Shown: positions 33,841-41,311 of the stretch, in pieces | How the letters are laid out: every line of letters begins with the position of its first letter | Numbering within the stretch: the stretch's first letter is position 1 | Origin: Xanthobacter autotrophicus Py2 | GTDB lineage: Bacteria; Pseudomonadota; Alphaproteobacteria; Rhizobiales; Xanthobacteraceae | Assembly (NCBI GenBank): GCA_000017645.1 | Contig: CP000781.1 | Coordinates: 744,001 to 808,000, forward strand | Length of the DNA stretch: 64,000 bases | Reading direction: 5' to 3' | Notes under the pieces: model-generated | The model's database searches: none | Told to the model about the DNA's origin: nothing | Seen by the model: the letters and a program-made list of their open reading frames with translations, nothing else | Program-made: the position numbers and the translations under genes

Positions 33841-34833
33841 TCAGGCCGGCTGGTGAGATGCCCTTGGCGTGTGGCCCAGGGTGCGCGCCAGACTCAGCAA
33901 CCGTCGGCATGCCGGATTATCGTTCCGGGTGGACCATACCATGCTGAACGGCAAGACCTCACCCGTGAGCTCCCGATAGATGATCCCGGGAAATTTCGCG
34001 ACGATCGTGGCTTCGCTCGTTAGCGTGATGCCGCGGCCGACAGCGACGAGCGACAGCATGTTATCGCGCCCGACGTGTTGGGACTGAATGTCAGGGTGAG
34101 AGCCGAGATCGGACAGGTGCGCGACCAGGAAGTTGTGGACCTCTTGGCCCGGCGCCACATCGCTTACGATGAACCGTTCCGCCGCCAGGTCGGGCCAACC
34201 GATTTCGGCCTTGTCAGCCAACGGATGATCGTCAGGCAGTACAACGAAGACCCTCTCGCACCACAGATGCTCGGTCTCACAGCCGTCCCAGGTCTTCGTG
34301 CCGGTAATGAAGGCGACGTCGAGAGTCAGCGTCCGGACAGCAGCGACATGCTCCGCCGGATTGCCTTCGACGGGATCCACTCGAACATTTGGATGGAGCC
34401 TGCCGAACTGCCGCAGCAGATCGAACAGGAACCCAGATGCGAGTGACGAGAAGACGCCTACCCTGACGTGTCCCTCTTCCGATCGACCGACCGCAGCGAC
34501 GTCACTGGCGCCCGTGTCGATATGCCGGAGCGCCTTGCGCGCCGGCCCAAGAAATCTCTCGCCGGCGATCGTCAAGCGGACACCTCCCGCGTGTCGCTGG
34601 AACAGCGACGCGCCGAGTTCGTCTTCCATGTCCCGAATGCGGCGGCTGATCGCCGATTCTTCGATATCGAGTGCTCGGCCTGCCTTGCGAAAGCTGCCGT
34701 GCTCCACGGCCGCCACGAAATACCGGAGGTGGTGGAGCTTGATACGACTGCGCGGCAGCTCAGGTATCAGGATTTCATCTGGAGCCTTGTTGCTCCGGCG
34801 CGGATCAATGTCATCCGGCCCATCCACGATCAA
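33841..34833 (-). CDS. LysR-family transcriptional regulator
   Basis: 330 residues. The winged HTH is typical (LHHLRYFVAAVEHGSFRKAGRALDIEESAISRRIRDMEDELGASLFQR), after an unusual 30-residue N-terminal extension; a start nearer RIKLHHL is possible. The substrate-binding half runs from HVRVGVFSSLASGFL. LysR regulators usually act on a divergent neighbour, here the leader ORF/TetR unit. No effector can be read. It is convergent with the DUF499 gene, 37 bp apart. Confidence 0.9.
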   Translation of the reverse strand: MIVDGPDDIDPRRSNKAPDEILIPELPRSRIKLHHLRYFVAAVEHGSFRKAGRALDIEESAISRRIRDMEDELGASLFQRHAGGVRLTIAGERFLGPARKALRHIDTGASDVAAVGRSEEGHVRVGVFSSLASGFLFDLLRQFGRLHPNVRVDPVEGNPAEHVAAVRTLTLDVAFITGTKTWDGCETEHLWCERVFVVLPDDHPLADKAEIGWPDLAAERFIVSDVAPGQEVHNFLVAHLSDLGSHPDIQSQHVGRDNMLSLVAVGRGITLTSEATIVAKFPGIIYRELTGEVLPFSMVWSTRNDNPACRRLLSLARTLGHTPRASHQPA

Positions 34834-35074
34834 CTGTTCCCGTCTGCCCGTCGCGCCCCACCCGACGCCTGAGGACGCCGAGCGCCGCCTTTGATGCAGA
34901 TCGAGGCTCCAGCCGCGTCGTTATCCCTGCGCCGTGTCGTCATGGTTCGCTCACGCAAGAAACTTAACAATATTCAGTTAGCGGTATCGTGCAGATTGAC
35001 AGCGCAGCGGTCAACGAAAATTAATGTCATTAAGTAAACTCCGGTCAGCCGCCCGCCAGCAGGAGAGCAGCAAT

Positions 35075-35158
35075 ATGCCTTCCGAAACGATGATGCCCTG
35101 GTCCGTGGAACCGCAGTCGGCACCGGGGGTCGTCAAACCGAAGCGGTGGCGTCACTGA
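35075..35158 (+). CDS. 27-residue leader ORF coupled to the TetR gene
   Basis: ATG 35075 follows AGGAGAG at proper distance; the frame encodes 27 residues (MPSETMMPWSVEPQSAPG...) and ends in TGA, whose last base is the A of the TetR ATG at 35158. The TetR gene has no ribosome site of its own, so it is probably translated by coupling. The intergenic region 34834-35074 upstream is AT-rich near 34955-35040 and contains no other ORF of note. Confidence 0.5.
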   Translation: MPSETMMPWSVEPQSAPGVVKPKRWRH

Positions 35159-35778
35159 TGCCCCGCCCGAAAAAGGAAGACGCACTCGACATCTCTCGAA
35201 GAGCCGTCGAGGAGACCATCCGGCTTCTCGGCACCAGGGACGATTTCGATGTGCCGCTGGCGGCCGTGGCCGAGGCCGTTGGATGTACTCCGCCTGCCCT
35301 CTACGGACATTTCCGCAACAAGGATGGGCTGCTGCGCGCGGTGCACGATGCCGGGTTCCGGCGGCTCTATGAGGAGAAGCTTGCGCTTTCGAAGCGCTTG
35401 CGCTCCGATCCGCTCGCATATTTGCGTGAAGGCAGCCGCGCCTATGTCCAGTTCGCCTTCAACAATCCGACGCTGTACCGACTGATGTTTTCTCCACCGC
35501 CGGGCGTCGCCGCGGATCAGGATCCACTCTCGTCCGATGCCGGAGCGTCCGTGCTGGAACTGGCTGTGAAGGCGATTAAGGCCTGCCAGAAGCAGGGCTT
35601 TCTCCCGGGGATGGATCCGAACCGGTACGCTTTCACCTACTGGGCAGCAGTTCACGGCGCGGTCACCCTTGCGCTGCAGAACCGAGCGCCGGGTGACGAA
35701 GCCCGGTTCGACGCGGCGCTCGTCGTCATTGATACGCTTCTCGAGATCATCGCGGCCACCGCTCCTGATCGCAGGTAG
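35158..35778 (+). CDS. TetR-family transcriptional regulator
   Basis: 206 residues from ATG 35158. HTH is VPLAAVAEAVGCTPPALYGHFRNKDGLLRAVHDAG. The C-terminal domain (YLREGSRAYVQFAFNNPTLYRLMFSPPP) resembles the TetR_C_33/WHG group, regulators often near stress or transport genes. The target is unknown. It is the last plus-strand gene before the conjugation operon, and its stop lies 6 bp from the convergent DUF2274 gene. Confidence 0.88.
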   Translation: MPRPKKEDALDISRRAVEETIRLLGTRDDFDVPLAAVAEAVGCTPPALYGHFRNKDGLLRAVHDAGFRRLYEEKLALSKRLRSDPLAYLREGSRAYVQFAFNNPTLYRLMFSPPPGVAADQDPLSSDAGASVLELAVKAIKACQKQGFLPGMDPNRYAFTYWAAVHGAVTLALQNRAPGDEARFDAALVVIDTLLEIIAATAPDRR

Positions 35779-35784
35779 TCCGTG

Positions 35785-36018
35785 TCATAGCTGGCCGCCT
35801 GACCTGCTCCGCTTCTCCTTCGCGAAACCCCGGTCTGTGGCGATGAACCGCTCGAGCATCGGCACGATCAGCTTGGCCGGATCTGCGGCGGGCTGACCGG
35901 ACTCGCGCGCCAGGACCTCGGCATAAGCGACGAGATCGCGATGAAGCGGTCCGGGCAGTTCCACCGTTACCTTGACCGCTCTGTCCTCGACGATGGGTCC
36001 GAGTTTCAGCTTCGCCAT
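35785..36018 (-). CDS. DUF2274 protein, last gene of the trb operon
   Basis: 77 residues from ATG 36018, two bases after the trbI stop. Basic ends and KVTVELPGPLHRDLVAYAEVLARESGQP resemble a small RHH-like protein. DUF2274 is regularly found directly downstream of trbI in alphaproteobacterial conjugative elements; its role is not known. Confidence 0.8.
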   Translation of the reverse strand: MAKLKLGPIVEDRAVKVTVELPGPLHRDLVAYAEVLARESGQPAADPAKLIVPMLERFIATDRGFAKEKRSRSGGQL

Positions 36019-36020
36019 GG

Positions 36021-37172
36021 TCAACTCCTGTAGGGTTCGAGAACGAGGTCGCGGGTGACGATCACCCTGACCGGGAAGCCCGGCCGGACGGTGAGCGTCG
36101 GCGCAACCTGCAACTGGCGCTGGATGATCTGCTGGCCGGCCTGATTGATGGTGTCCTGCGCCCCATCGCGGATGGCGCGGATCAGGCGATCCTCGTCGCT
36201 GGTGGCGAGCTCCGTCCCCACCGCAAGCAGGGTCGATAACCCCGCTGCCTTCATCAGATCCCACCAGTGGTAATCGACGCCATCTTCAAGACCGGCAAAG
36301 CCGCTGGCATCCGCACCGGGCTGACGTTCCAGCACGATGGAGCGGCCATTGGGCAGGATCAGACGGTTCCAGACGAGCAGGACGCGTCGCTGGCCAGAGG
36401 TCACGCCGGCATCGTATTGCCCGATAATGCGGGTGCCTTGCGGGATGAGGAGCAGGCTTCCGGTCGGGCTGTCATAGACGTTCTCCGTGACCTGGGCGGT
36501 GATCTGTCCGGGCAGATCGGACCGGATGCCGGTGATCATCGCGGCCGGGATAACAGCTCCCGCCTGAAGGATGTAGGGCGACGCCGGCGCCATGATGCGA
36601 TCGAGCGCAACGGTCTGGCGATCCACAGGGCCGTTGAGGAAAGCCGTGTGCCGATCCTGTCCGGCCGTCGCGCCGGTTTGCGAGCCAAGGCCGAGACCGG
36701 CCAGTCCCGGACCTCCGGTGGCAGTTGCCGTGCCCGGACCGGTTTGGAAGAAAACGCGGCTGAGGCGCGCCGCTTCTTCCTCGGCAAGCCGGCGCTGCTC
36801 CTCCGGGTCGACGGCCGGCGCCGCCACGACAGGCGGTGCGACCGGCTGTCCCCGGTTTTGCGCATCGAGGATCGGGCCGCCGAGATCACCTGGCAAAGGC
36901 GGTCCAAGGACCGGGCCGGTATAATCCCTCGGCAGGCCGGACAGGCCATCGGCGGTGGGCCGGTTATCGGTCGAATAGAGCTCTTCGCCGCTCGTCCCCA
37001 TGTCTCGGGTCTGGAGGGCGTAGACAAGCGCCCCGCCGATGCCGAGCAACGCAACGGCGCCGACGCTGGCGAGCATCTTGCGGGAAAGTCGCGTGACACG
37101 GGGCGGATCGGCGTGCAGCCGCATGGGCGCGGCGGCGTCCGTGCTGGTAGTGGTGGCTCTGTCCTCGGTCAT
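36021..37172 (-). CDS. trbI: TrbI/VirB10-like conjugative transfer protein
   Basis: 383 residues from ATG 37172, overlapping trbG by four bases. One N-terminal transmembrane helix (KMLASVGAVALLGIGGALVYAL) and a proline/acidic periplasmic linker precede the VirB10 C-terminal domain (LQAGAVIPAAMITGIRSDLPGQITAQVTENVYDSPTGSLLLIPQGTRIIGQYD). It spans the envelope and links the inner-membrane and outer-membrane parts of the type IV secretion channel. Confidence 0.92.
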   Translation of the reverse strand: MTEDRATTTSTDAAAPMRLHADPPRVTRLSRKMLASVGAVALLGIGGALVYALQTRDMGTSGEELYSTDNRPTADGLSGLPRDYTGPVLGPPLPGDLGGPILDAQNRGQPVAPPVVAAPAVDPEEQRRLAEEEAARLSRVFFQTGPGTATATGGPGLAGLGLGSQTGATAGQDRHTAFLNGPVDRQTVALDRIMAPASPYILQAGAVIPAAMITGIRSDLPGQITAQVTENVYDSPTGSLLLIPQGTRIIGQYDAGVTSGQRRVLLVWNRLILPNGRSIVLERQPGADASGFAGLEDGVDYHWWDLMKAAGLSTLLAVGTELATSDEDRLIRAIRDGAQDTINQAGQQIIQRQLQVAPTLTVRPGFPVRVIVTRDLVLEPYRS

Positions 37173-38185
37173 GATGGCGAGTCTCCGGTATCGCGGGCGG
37201 GCTGGGCGGCGGCCTGCCGCTGTTCGATCCGGACGATCCGGACGGTCTGTTGGCGCTCGCCACTTCCAAGGCGAAGCTCGGCTGCACCGAACAGGCGGTC
37301 GACGATAAGGATGTTCTGGTGGATGCGGCTGTTGACGATCTGCGGCTCGCCATCCGAGCCGAGCACGAAGATCGGCGGCATCTCGCCCTGGACGATACCG
37401 CGCGGGAAGACGACGTAGACGCGCCGACCATCGTCGAAGACCGAGATCGGCCGCCATGGCGGGCTGTCGCCGGTCAGGCCGTAGCGATAGTTGCGCGCCG
37501 CCTCGGCCGGGATGACGGGTGCGGCCGGGACCGACCGACGCTGCCCCGCCGGTGGCGCGGGATAGGCCCAAGCGACGGCAGGCATGTAGAGCTCCTCGCG
37601 GGCGCGCAGCTCGATCATGTAGATGCGCCGGTCGGTGGTGATGACGAGGTTGGTCGAGATGTCCGGCCGCGTCGGCTTTACCAGCACATGAACACGCCGG
37701 TGCGCACCGCTTCCGCTCTCGGTATCGCCGATGATCCATCGTGCGGTATCGCCCGCCGCGATCGGACCGGCGCCGGTCAGGCCCTCACCTGGCTCCAGGG
37801 CGATATTGGTGACCTGCCCCGGCGCCGCATAGACCTGATAGAGAGCGCCCTCGGACCACGGGTAAATCTGGATGGCATTGTAATAGCCCTCGCGGCGCGG
37901 TTCGACGCGGGCGGCGGCATTGGCGTTCTCCACCCGTCCCGCCGGCGTGCCTGCGGCTGCACCGCCCCGTGCCACGTTCCAGGAGGGAGGCGTGTGCAGC
38001 GGGCGCGGCCGCTCATCGGTGACAGGTGCCTGCACGACGGGCAGCGGCGGCACGTCGGCATCGTAGCTGAACTGAGGAACCCGATTGGTGGCACATCCAG
38101 CCAGCGCCGTCGCGGCCAGCAAGGCCAAGATCGCGGGTTTGCGGAAAGCCGGAAAGCCGGACTTACGGATCGGCGTGCGGGTCAT
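37169..38185 (-). CDS. trbG: TrbG/VirB9-like conjugative transfer protein
   Basis: 338 residues with a lipoprotein-type leader (LALLAATALAGC). The VirB9/CagX domain contains AIQIYPWSEGALYQVYAAPGQVTNIALEPGE and a C-terminal NYRYGLTGDSPPWRPISVFDDGRRVYVVFP. It forms the outer-membrane core with TrbI. Four-base overlaps with trbF and trbI show one operon. Confidence 0.92.
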   Translation of the reverse strand: MTRTPIRKSGFPAFRKPAILALLAATALAGCATNRVPQFSYDADVPPLPVVQAPVTDERPRPLHTPPSWNVARGGAAAGTPAGRVENANAAARVEPRREGYYNAIQIYPWSEGALYQVYAAPGQVTNIALEPGEGLTGAGPIAAGDTARWIIGDTESGSGAHRRVHVLVKPTRPDISTNLVITTDRRIYMIELRAREELYMPAVAWAYPAPPAGQRRSVPAAPVIPAEAARNYRYGLTGDSPPWRPISVFDDGRRVYVVFPRGIVQGEMPPIFVLGSDGEPQIVNSRIHQNILIVDRLFGAAELRLGSGERQQTVRIVRIEQRQAAAQPARDTGDSPS

Positions 38186-38871
38186 TGGCTCATCTCCCGC
38201 GACCAGTTGATGGCGTTGACGTAGATTCCGAGCGGATTGGCACGCAGCCGTTCGGCGTCACGCGGTGTCTGGATCACGATGGTCAGGATCGCGGTCCAGC
38301 GCTCGGTGGTGGAGAGTTGGCCGTTCTCATATTGGCGTTCGGTCCAGGCGACGCGGAAGGAGTCCGGTGACGCCCGGATCACCGAGGAGACCTCGACCGC
38401 CACCTGCTGGCGACCAACGCGCGTGAAGGGGTCATTCGCACGGGCATAGTCGTTGAGCGCCGCCGCTCCCCGGTCGGTCGTCCATTCATAGGCGCGCAGC
38501 CAATTCTGGCGGACAATGATTGCGTCGGCCGGAATGGCCCGCACCTGCTCGATGAAGCGGCCGAGATGCCATGCGATCTGCGGGTCGGTCGGGCGATAAT
38601 CCGCGGTTGCGGGCGCCACGGTCTGCGCCTGGCCGAGATTGTCCACCTGCACCACCCAGGGCACGATCGTCCCCTGCGCCGACTGCCAGACCAGGGCGGC
38701 GGCGAAGCCGGCCGAGAGGACCAGCGAGCCGAAGGCCATGTAACGCCAGTTCCTTGCCTGAACGCGAGCCGAGCCGATGCGCTCGTCCCAGACCTGCGCG
38801 GCCTTCTGGTATGGGGTCTCGGGTTCGGGTGTTTTGCCGTAATGTGTCGATGATCGTTTGAACAGATTCAT
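38182..38871 (-). CDS. trbF: TrbF/VirB8-like conjugative transfer protein
   Basis: 229 residues. A cytoplasmic N-terminus (YQKAAQVWDERIGSA) is followed by one membrane helix (YMAFGSLVLSAGFAAALVW) and the VirB8 periplasmic fold (VPWVVQVDNLGQAQTVAPA). Assembly factor of the mating channel. It overlaps trbG and trbL by four bases. Confidence 0.92.
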   Translation of the reverse strand: MNLFKRSSTHYGKTPEPETPYQKAAQVWDERIGSARVQARNWRYMAFGSLVLSAGFAAALVWQSAQGTIVPWVVQVDNLGQAQTVAPATADYRPTDPQIAWHLGRFIEQVRAIPADAIIVRQNWLRAYEWTTDRGAAALNDYARANDPFTRVGRQQVAVEVSSVIRASPDSFRVAWTERQYENGQLSTTERWTAILTIVIQTPRDAERLRANPLGIYVNAINWSREMSQ

Positions 38872-40214
38872 GAGCGGTCGCTTTCGGAGAGATTGACGGA
38901 AGAGCCGGAGCCGTGGCTGTCGCCGGAGCGCACGGCATGGCCCGCCATGGTCGTGCCGTGGCCAAGCGCTTGTCGGCGCTGCATCCGCTGCGCCCAGGCC
39001 GGAGGAGCGCCAGCGGAGGCCGATGCGGCGGCGGCATCGCCTGCGCCGCCGACGGTGCCCATGGAAGATGACCCGCCTGTCGCGCCGAACCCGGCGCGAA
39101 CACCGTCGGAGAAACTGGACCGGACGCTCTCGTGTGCCCTGGAGGCGGCGCGTTTCAGCGGCGAGGCGGCGGCGGAACCGGCTGCCCGGGTGACACCTCC
39201 AAGACCGGAGACGACACCTGCCGCACCGGACTGGCCCAGCGATCCGACGCTATAGGCGGCTGTGGCGCCTCCCGCGGCGGTCGCGCCACCGCGGACGGCC
39301 GCGGCTCCTCCCGACAGGGCGGCCGCGCCTCCCCTTGCGGCCATGCCTGCGGCGGCGCCTCCCGCCAGCACCATACCACCGGCGGCAAGGCCGGTGCCGA
39401 CAGCCGAGCCGGCGCCGAGCTGCGGCCCGCCCGAGACAAGGCCCGAGGCGATACCGGGGCCGAAGATGCCGAGACCGAGAAGGGAGAGAGCGGCCAGCAC
39501 GATCGCCATGGCATCGTCGATGGTAGGTGTCGCGCCGCCGAAACCGGCGGTGAACTGGGAAAACAGCGTCGAGCCGATGCCGATGATGACGGCGAGGACG
39601 AGCACCTTGATGCCGGAGGAGACGACGTTGCCGAGCACACGCTCGGCCATGAAGGCGGTCTTGCCGAACAGGCCGAAGGGAATGAGGACGAACCCGGCAA
39701 GCGTCGTCAGCTTGAACTCGATTAGCGTGACGAAGAGCTGGATCGCAAGGATGAAGAAGGCGAGCAGCACCAGCGCCCAGGCGAACAGCAGGCAGGCGAT
39801 CTGGATGAAATTCTCGAAGAAGGAAACGAAGCCCATCAGATCCGAGATCGCATCGAGCAGCGGTCGACCTGCATCGAGGCCTGTCTGCGCGACGCGGCCG
39901 GGGCGCATCAGATCGGCAGCGGAAAAACTGGTCCCGGAGGCTTGCAGGCCGAGTCCCGCAAAGCTGTCGAAAACGATCTTCGCGAGATTGTTCCAGTTGC
40001 CGATCAGGTAGGCGAAGACACCGACGAAGAGGGTCTTCTTCACCAGCCGGGCGATGATGTCGTCGTCGGCACCCCAGCTCCAGAACAGAGCCGCGAGCGT
40101 CACATCGATGACGATCAGCGTAGTCGCGATGAAGGCGACTTCGCCGCCGAGCAACCCGAATCCGCTGTCGATATAGCTCGTGAAGACGCCGAGAAAATTG
40201 TCGATGACCCCCAT
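38868..40214 (-). CDS. trbL: TrbL/VirB6-like polytopic membrane protein
   Basis: 448 residues from ATG 40214; GTG 40223 in frame is an alternative. Several membrane segments fill residues 20-270 (including VAFIATTLIVIDVTLAALFWSW and FILAIQLFVTLIEFKLTTLAGFVLIPFGLFG). The C-terminal 180 residues are a low-complexity Gly/Ala/Ser tail, usual for this family. Inner-membrane channel component for DNA transfer. Confidence 0.9.
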   Translation of the reverse strand: MGVIDNFLGVFTSYIDSGFGLLGGEVAFIATTLIVIDVTLAALFWSWGADDDIIARLVKKTLFVGVFAYLIGNWNNLAKIVFDSFAGLGLQASGTSFSAADLMRPGRVAQTGLDAGRPLLDAISDLMGFVSFFENFIQIACLLFAWALVLLAFFILAIQLFVTLIEFKLTTLAGFVLIPFGLFGKTAFMAERVLGNVVSSGIKVLVLAVIIGIGSTLFSQFTAGFGGATPTIDDAMAIVLAALSLLGLGIFGPGIASGLVSGGPQLGAGSAVGTGLAAGGMVLAGGAAAGMAARGGAAALSGGAAAVRGGATAAGGATAAYSVGSLGQSGAAGVVSGLGGVTRAAGSAAASPLKRAASRAHESVRSSFSDGVRAGFGATGGSSSMGTVGGAGDAAAASASAGAPPAWAQRMQRRQALGHGTTMAGHAVRSGDSHGSGSSVNLSESDRS

Positions 40215-40226
40215 CCCGCCCACGGC

Positions 40227-40514
40227 TCATCGCTCCCCTTCGACTGCCGGGGCGGCGGGCGCCGGAGAGCGGCCAAGGAAGCGGTCGCGGGACTCTGCCC
40301 AGGCCGAAAGGCACGCGGCATCGCTGGTGGCGGCTTCTCCGAGTCGCTGGCATCGCCGAAGCGTCAGGCGCAGAGGATCCGCCTCGGGCTGGAGCTCCGG
40401 CGCGGATCTCACCCGCGCCGGTTCCTCCTCCCGGGTCATCTCGATCACGGTGGCGGTGATCGCTATGGCGATGAATATGATCGCCCCGATCCGGGCCAGC
40501 ACTTTCCCATCCAT
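40227..40514 (-). CDS. trbK: TrbK-alt-like small membrane protein (putative entry exclusion)
   Basis: 95 residues with one N-terminal membrane helix (IGAIIFIAIAITATVIEMT) and two cysteines in RRCQRLGEAATSDAACLSAW, the pattern of TrbK-alt proteins located between trbJ and trbL. Entry exclusion is the proposed role of the group. The helix with a short charged start may anchor it in the inner membrane. Confidence 0.8.
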   Translation of the reverse strand: MDGKVLARIGAIIFIAIAITATVIEMTREEEPARVRSAPELQPEADPLRLTLRRCQRLGEAATSDAACLSAWAESRDRFLGRSPAPAAPAVEGER

Positions 40515-40531
40515 GGGACACCCTCCCGGGA

Positions 40532-41311
40532 TCAGTTGCCGCCGTTGAACATCTGCGCGTTGCCCGGCTGGTAGCCCGAGCCAGGTGTCAGAAAGCGCTC
40601 GCGCTGGATGCGGCCCTGTTCGGCGGCCGTCGCCCGGTCGGCCTCGAGCATGGCTGTGGCGCGGCCATTGGCGGAGATCACCGCGATGAGGTCCGAAAGC
40701 TGCTGCGATTGCAGTGCGAGAAGCTGGTTGCCCGCCTGCGTGGCTTGCAGCGCACCGACCGCATTCTGGCTCTGATCGACCAGCGCAGACATCGCGCTGC
40801 GATTGCTGTCGATATTGCCGACCACGCCGGCCTGGACGCGCATGGCGTCCTGCAGCCCGCCGACGGTGTTTTCCCAGCGCGAACGGGCATCGGCGATCAG
40901 CTGCGCGTCGGTGGCCGAGATCGAGAGCTTGCCGTAGTCCTGCTGGAACATCCGGTCGATCTGCTGGACGTCGAAGGCGATGCTCTGGGCCTGGTTCAAG
41001 AGCTGCTGGGTGCGCTGGATGTTTTGCTGAAGCTGCTGGAGCGATGAAAACGGCAGACTCGCGAGATTACGGGCCTGGTTGATCAGCATCTGCGCTTCGT
41101 TCTGAAGCTGGGCGATCTGATTGTTGATCTGCTCCAGGGATCGAGCGGCTGTCAGCAGGTTTTCGGCATGATTGGTGGGATCGTAGACGATGCGGCCGAA
41201 CCCGCCGAAGAAGGCATGTGCGGGTGTGGTGAGCACCGGCGCAAGCGGCGTCGCAAGCGCCAGGGCGAGCAGCGAGACACGCGTGAAACGGTGCATTTTG
41301 GGAAAGGTCAC
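40532..41311 (-). CDS. trbJ: TrbJ/VirB5-like conjugative transfer protein
   Basis: 259 residues. A signal peptide (VSLLALALATPLAPVLTTPAHA) precedes a long helical region (ARSLEQINNQIAQLQNEAQMLINQARNLAS), and the C-terminus ends near GSGYQPGNAQMFNGGN. Exported pilus-tip or surface protein. The GTG 41311 start sits in a GTGA overlap with trbE; ATG 41296 is an alternative. Confidence 0.92.
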   Translation of the reverse strand: MTFPKMHRFTRVSLLALALATPLAPVLTTPAHAFFGGFGRIVYDPTNHAENLLTAARSLEQINNQIAQLQNEAQMLINQARNLASLPFSSLQQLQQNIQRTQQLLNQAQSIAFDVQQIDRMFQQDYGKLSISATDAQLIADARSRWENTVGGLQDAMRVQAGVVGNIDSNRSAMSALVDQSQNAVGALQATQAGNQLLALQSQQLSDLIAVISANGRATAMLEADRATAAEQGRIQRERFLTPGSGYQPGNAQMFNGGN

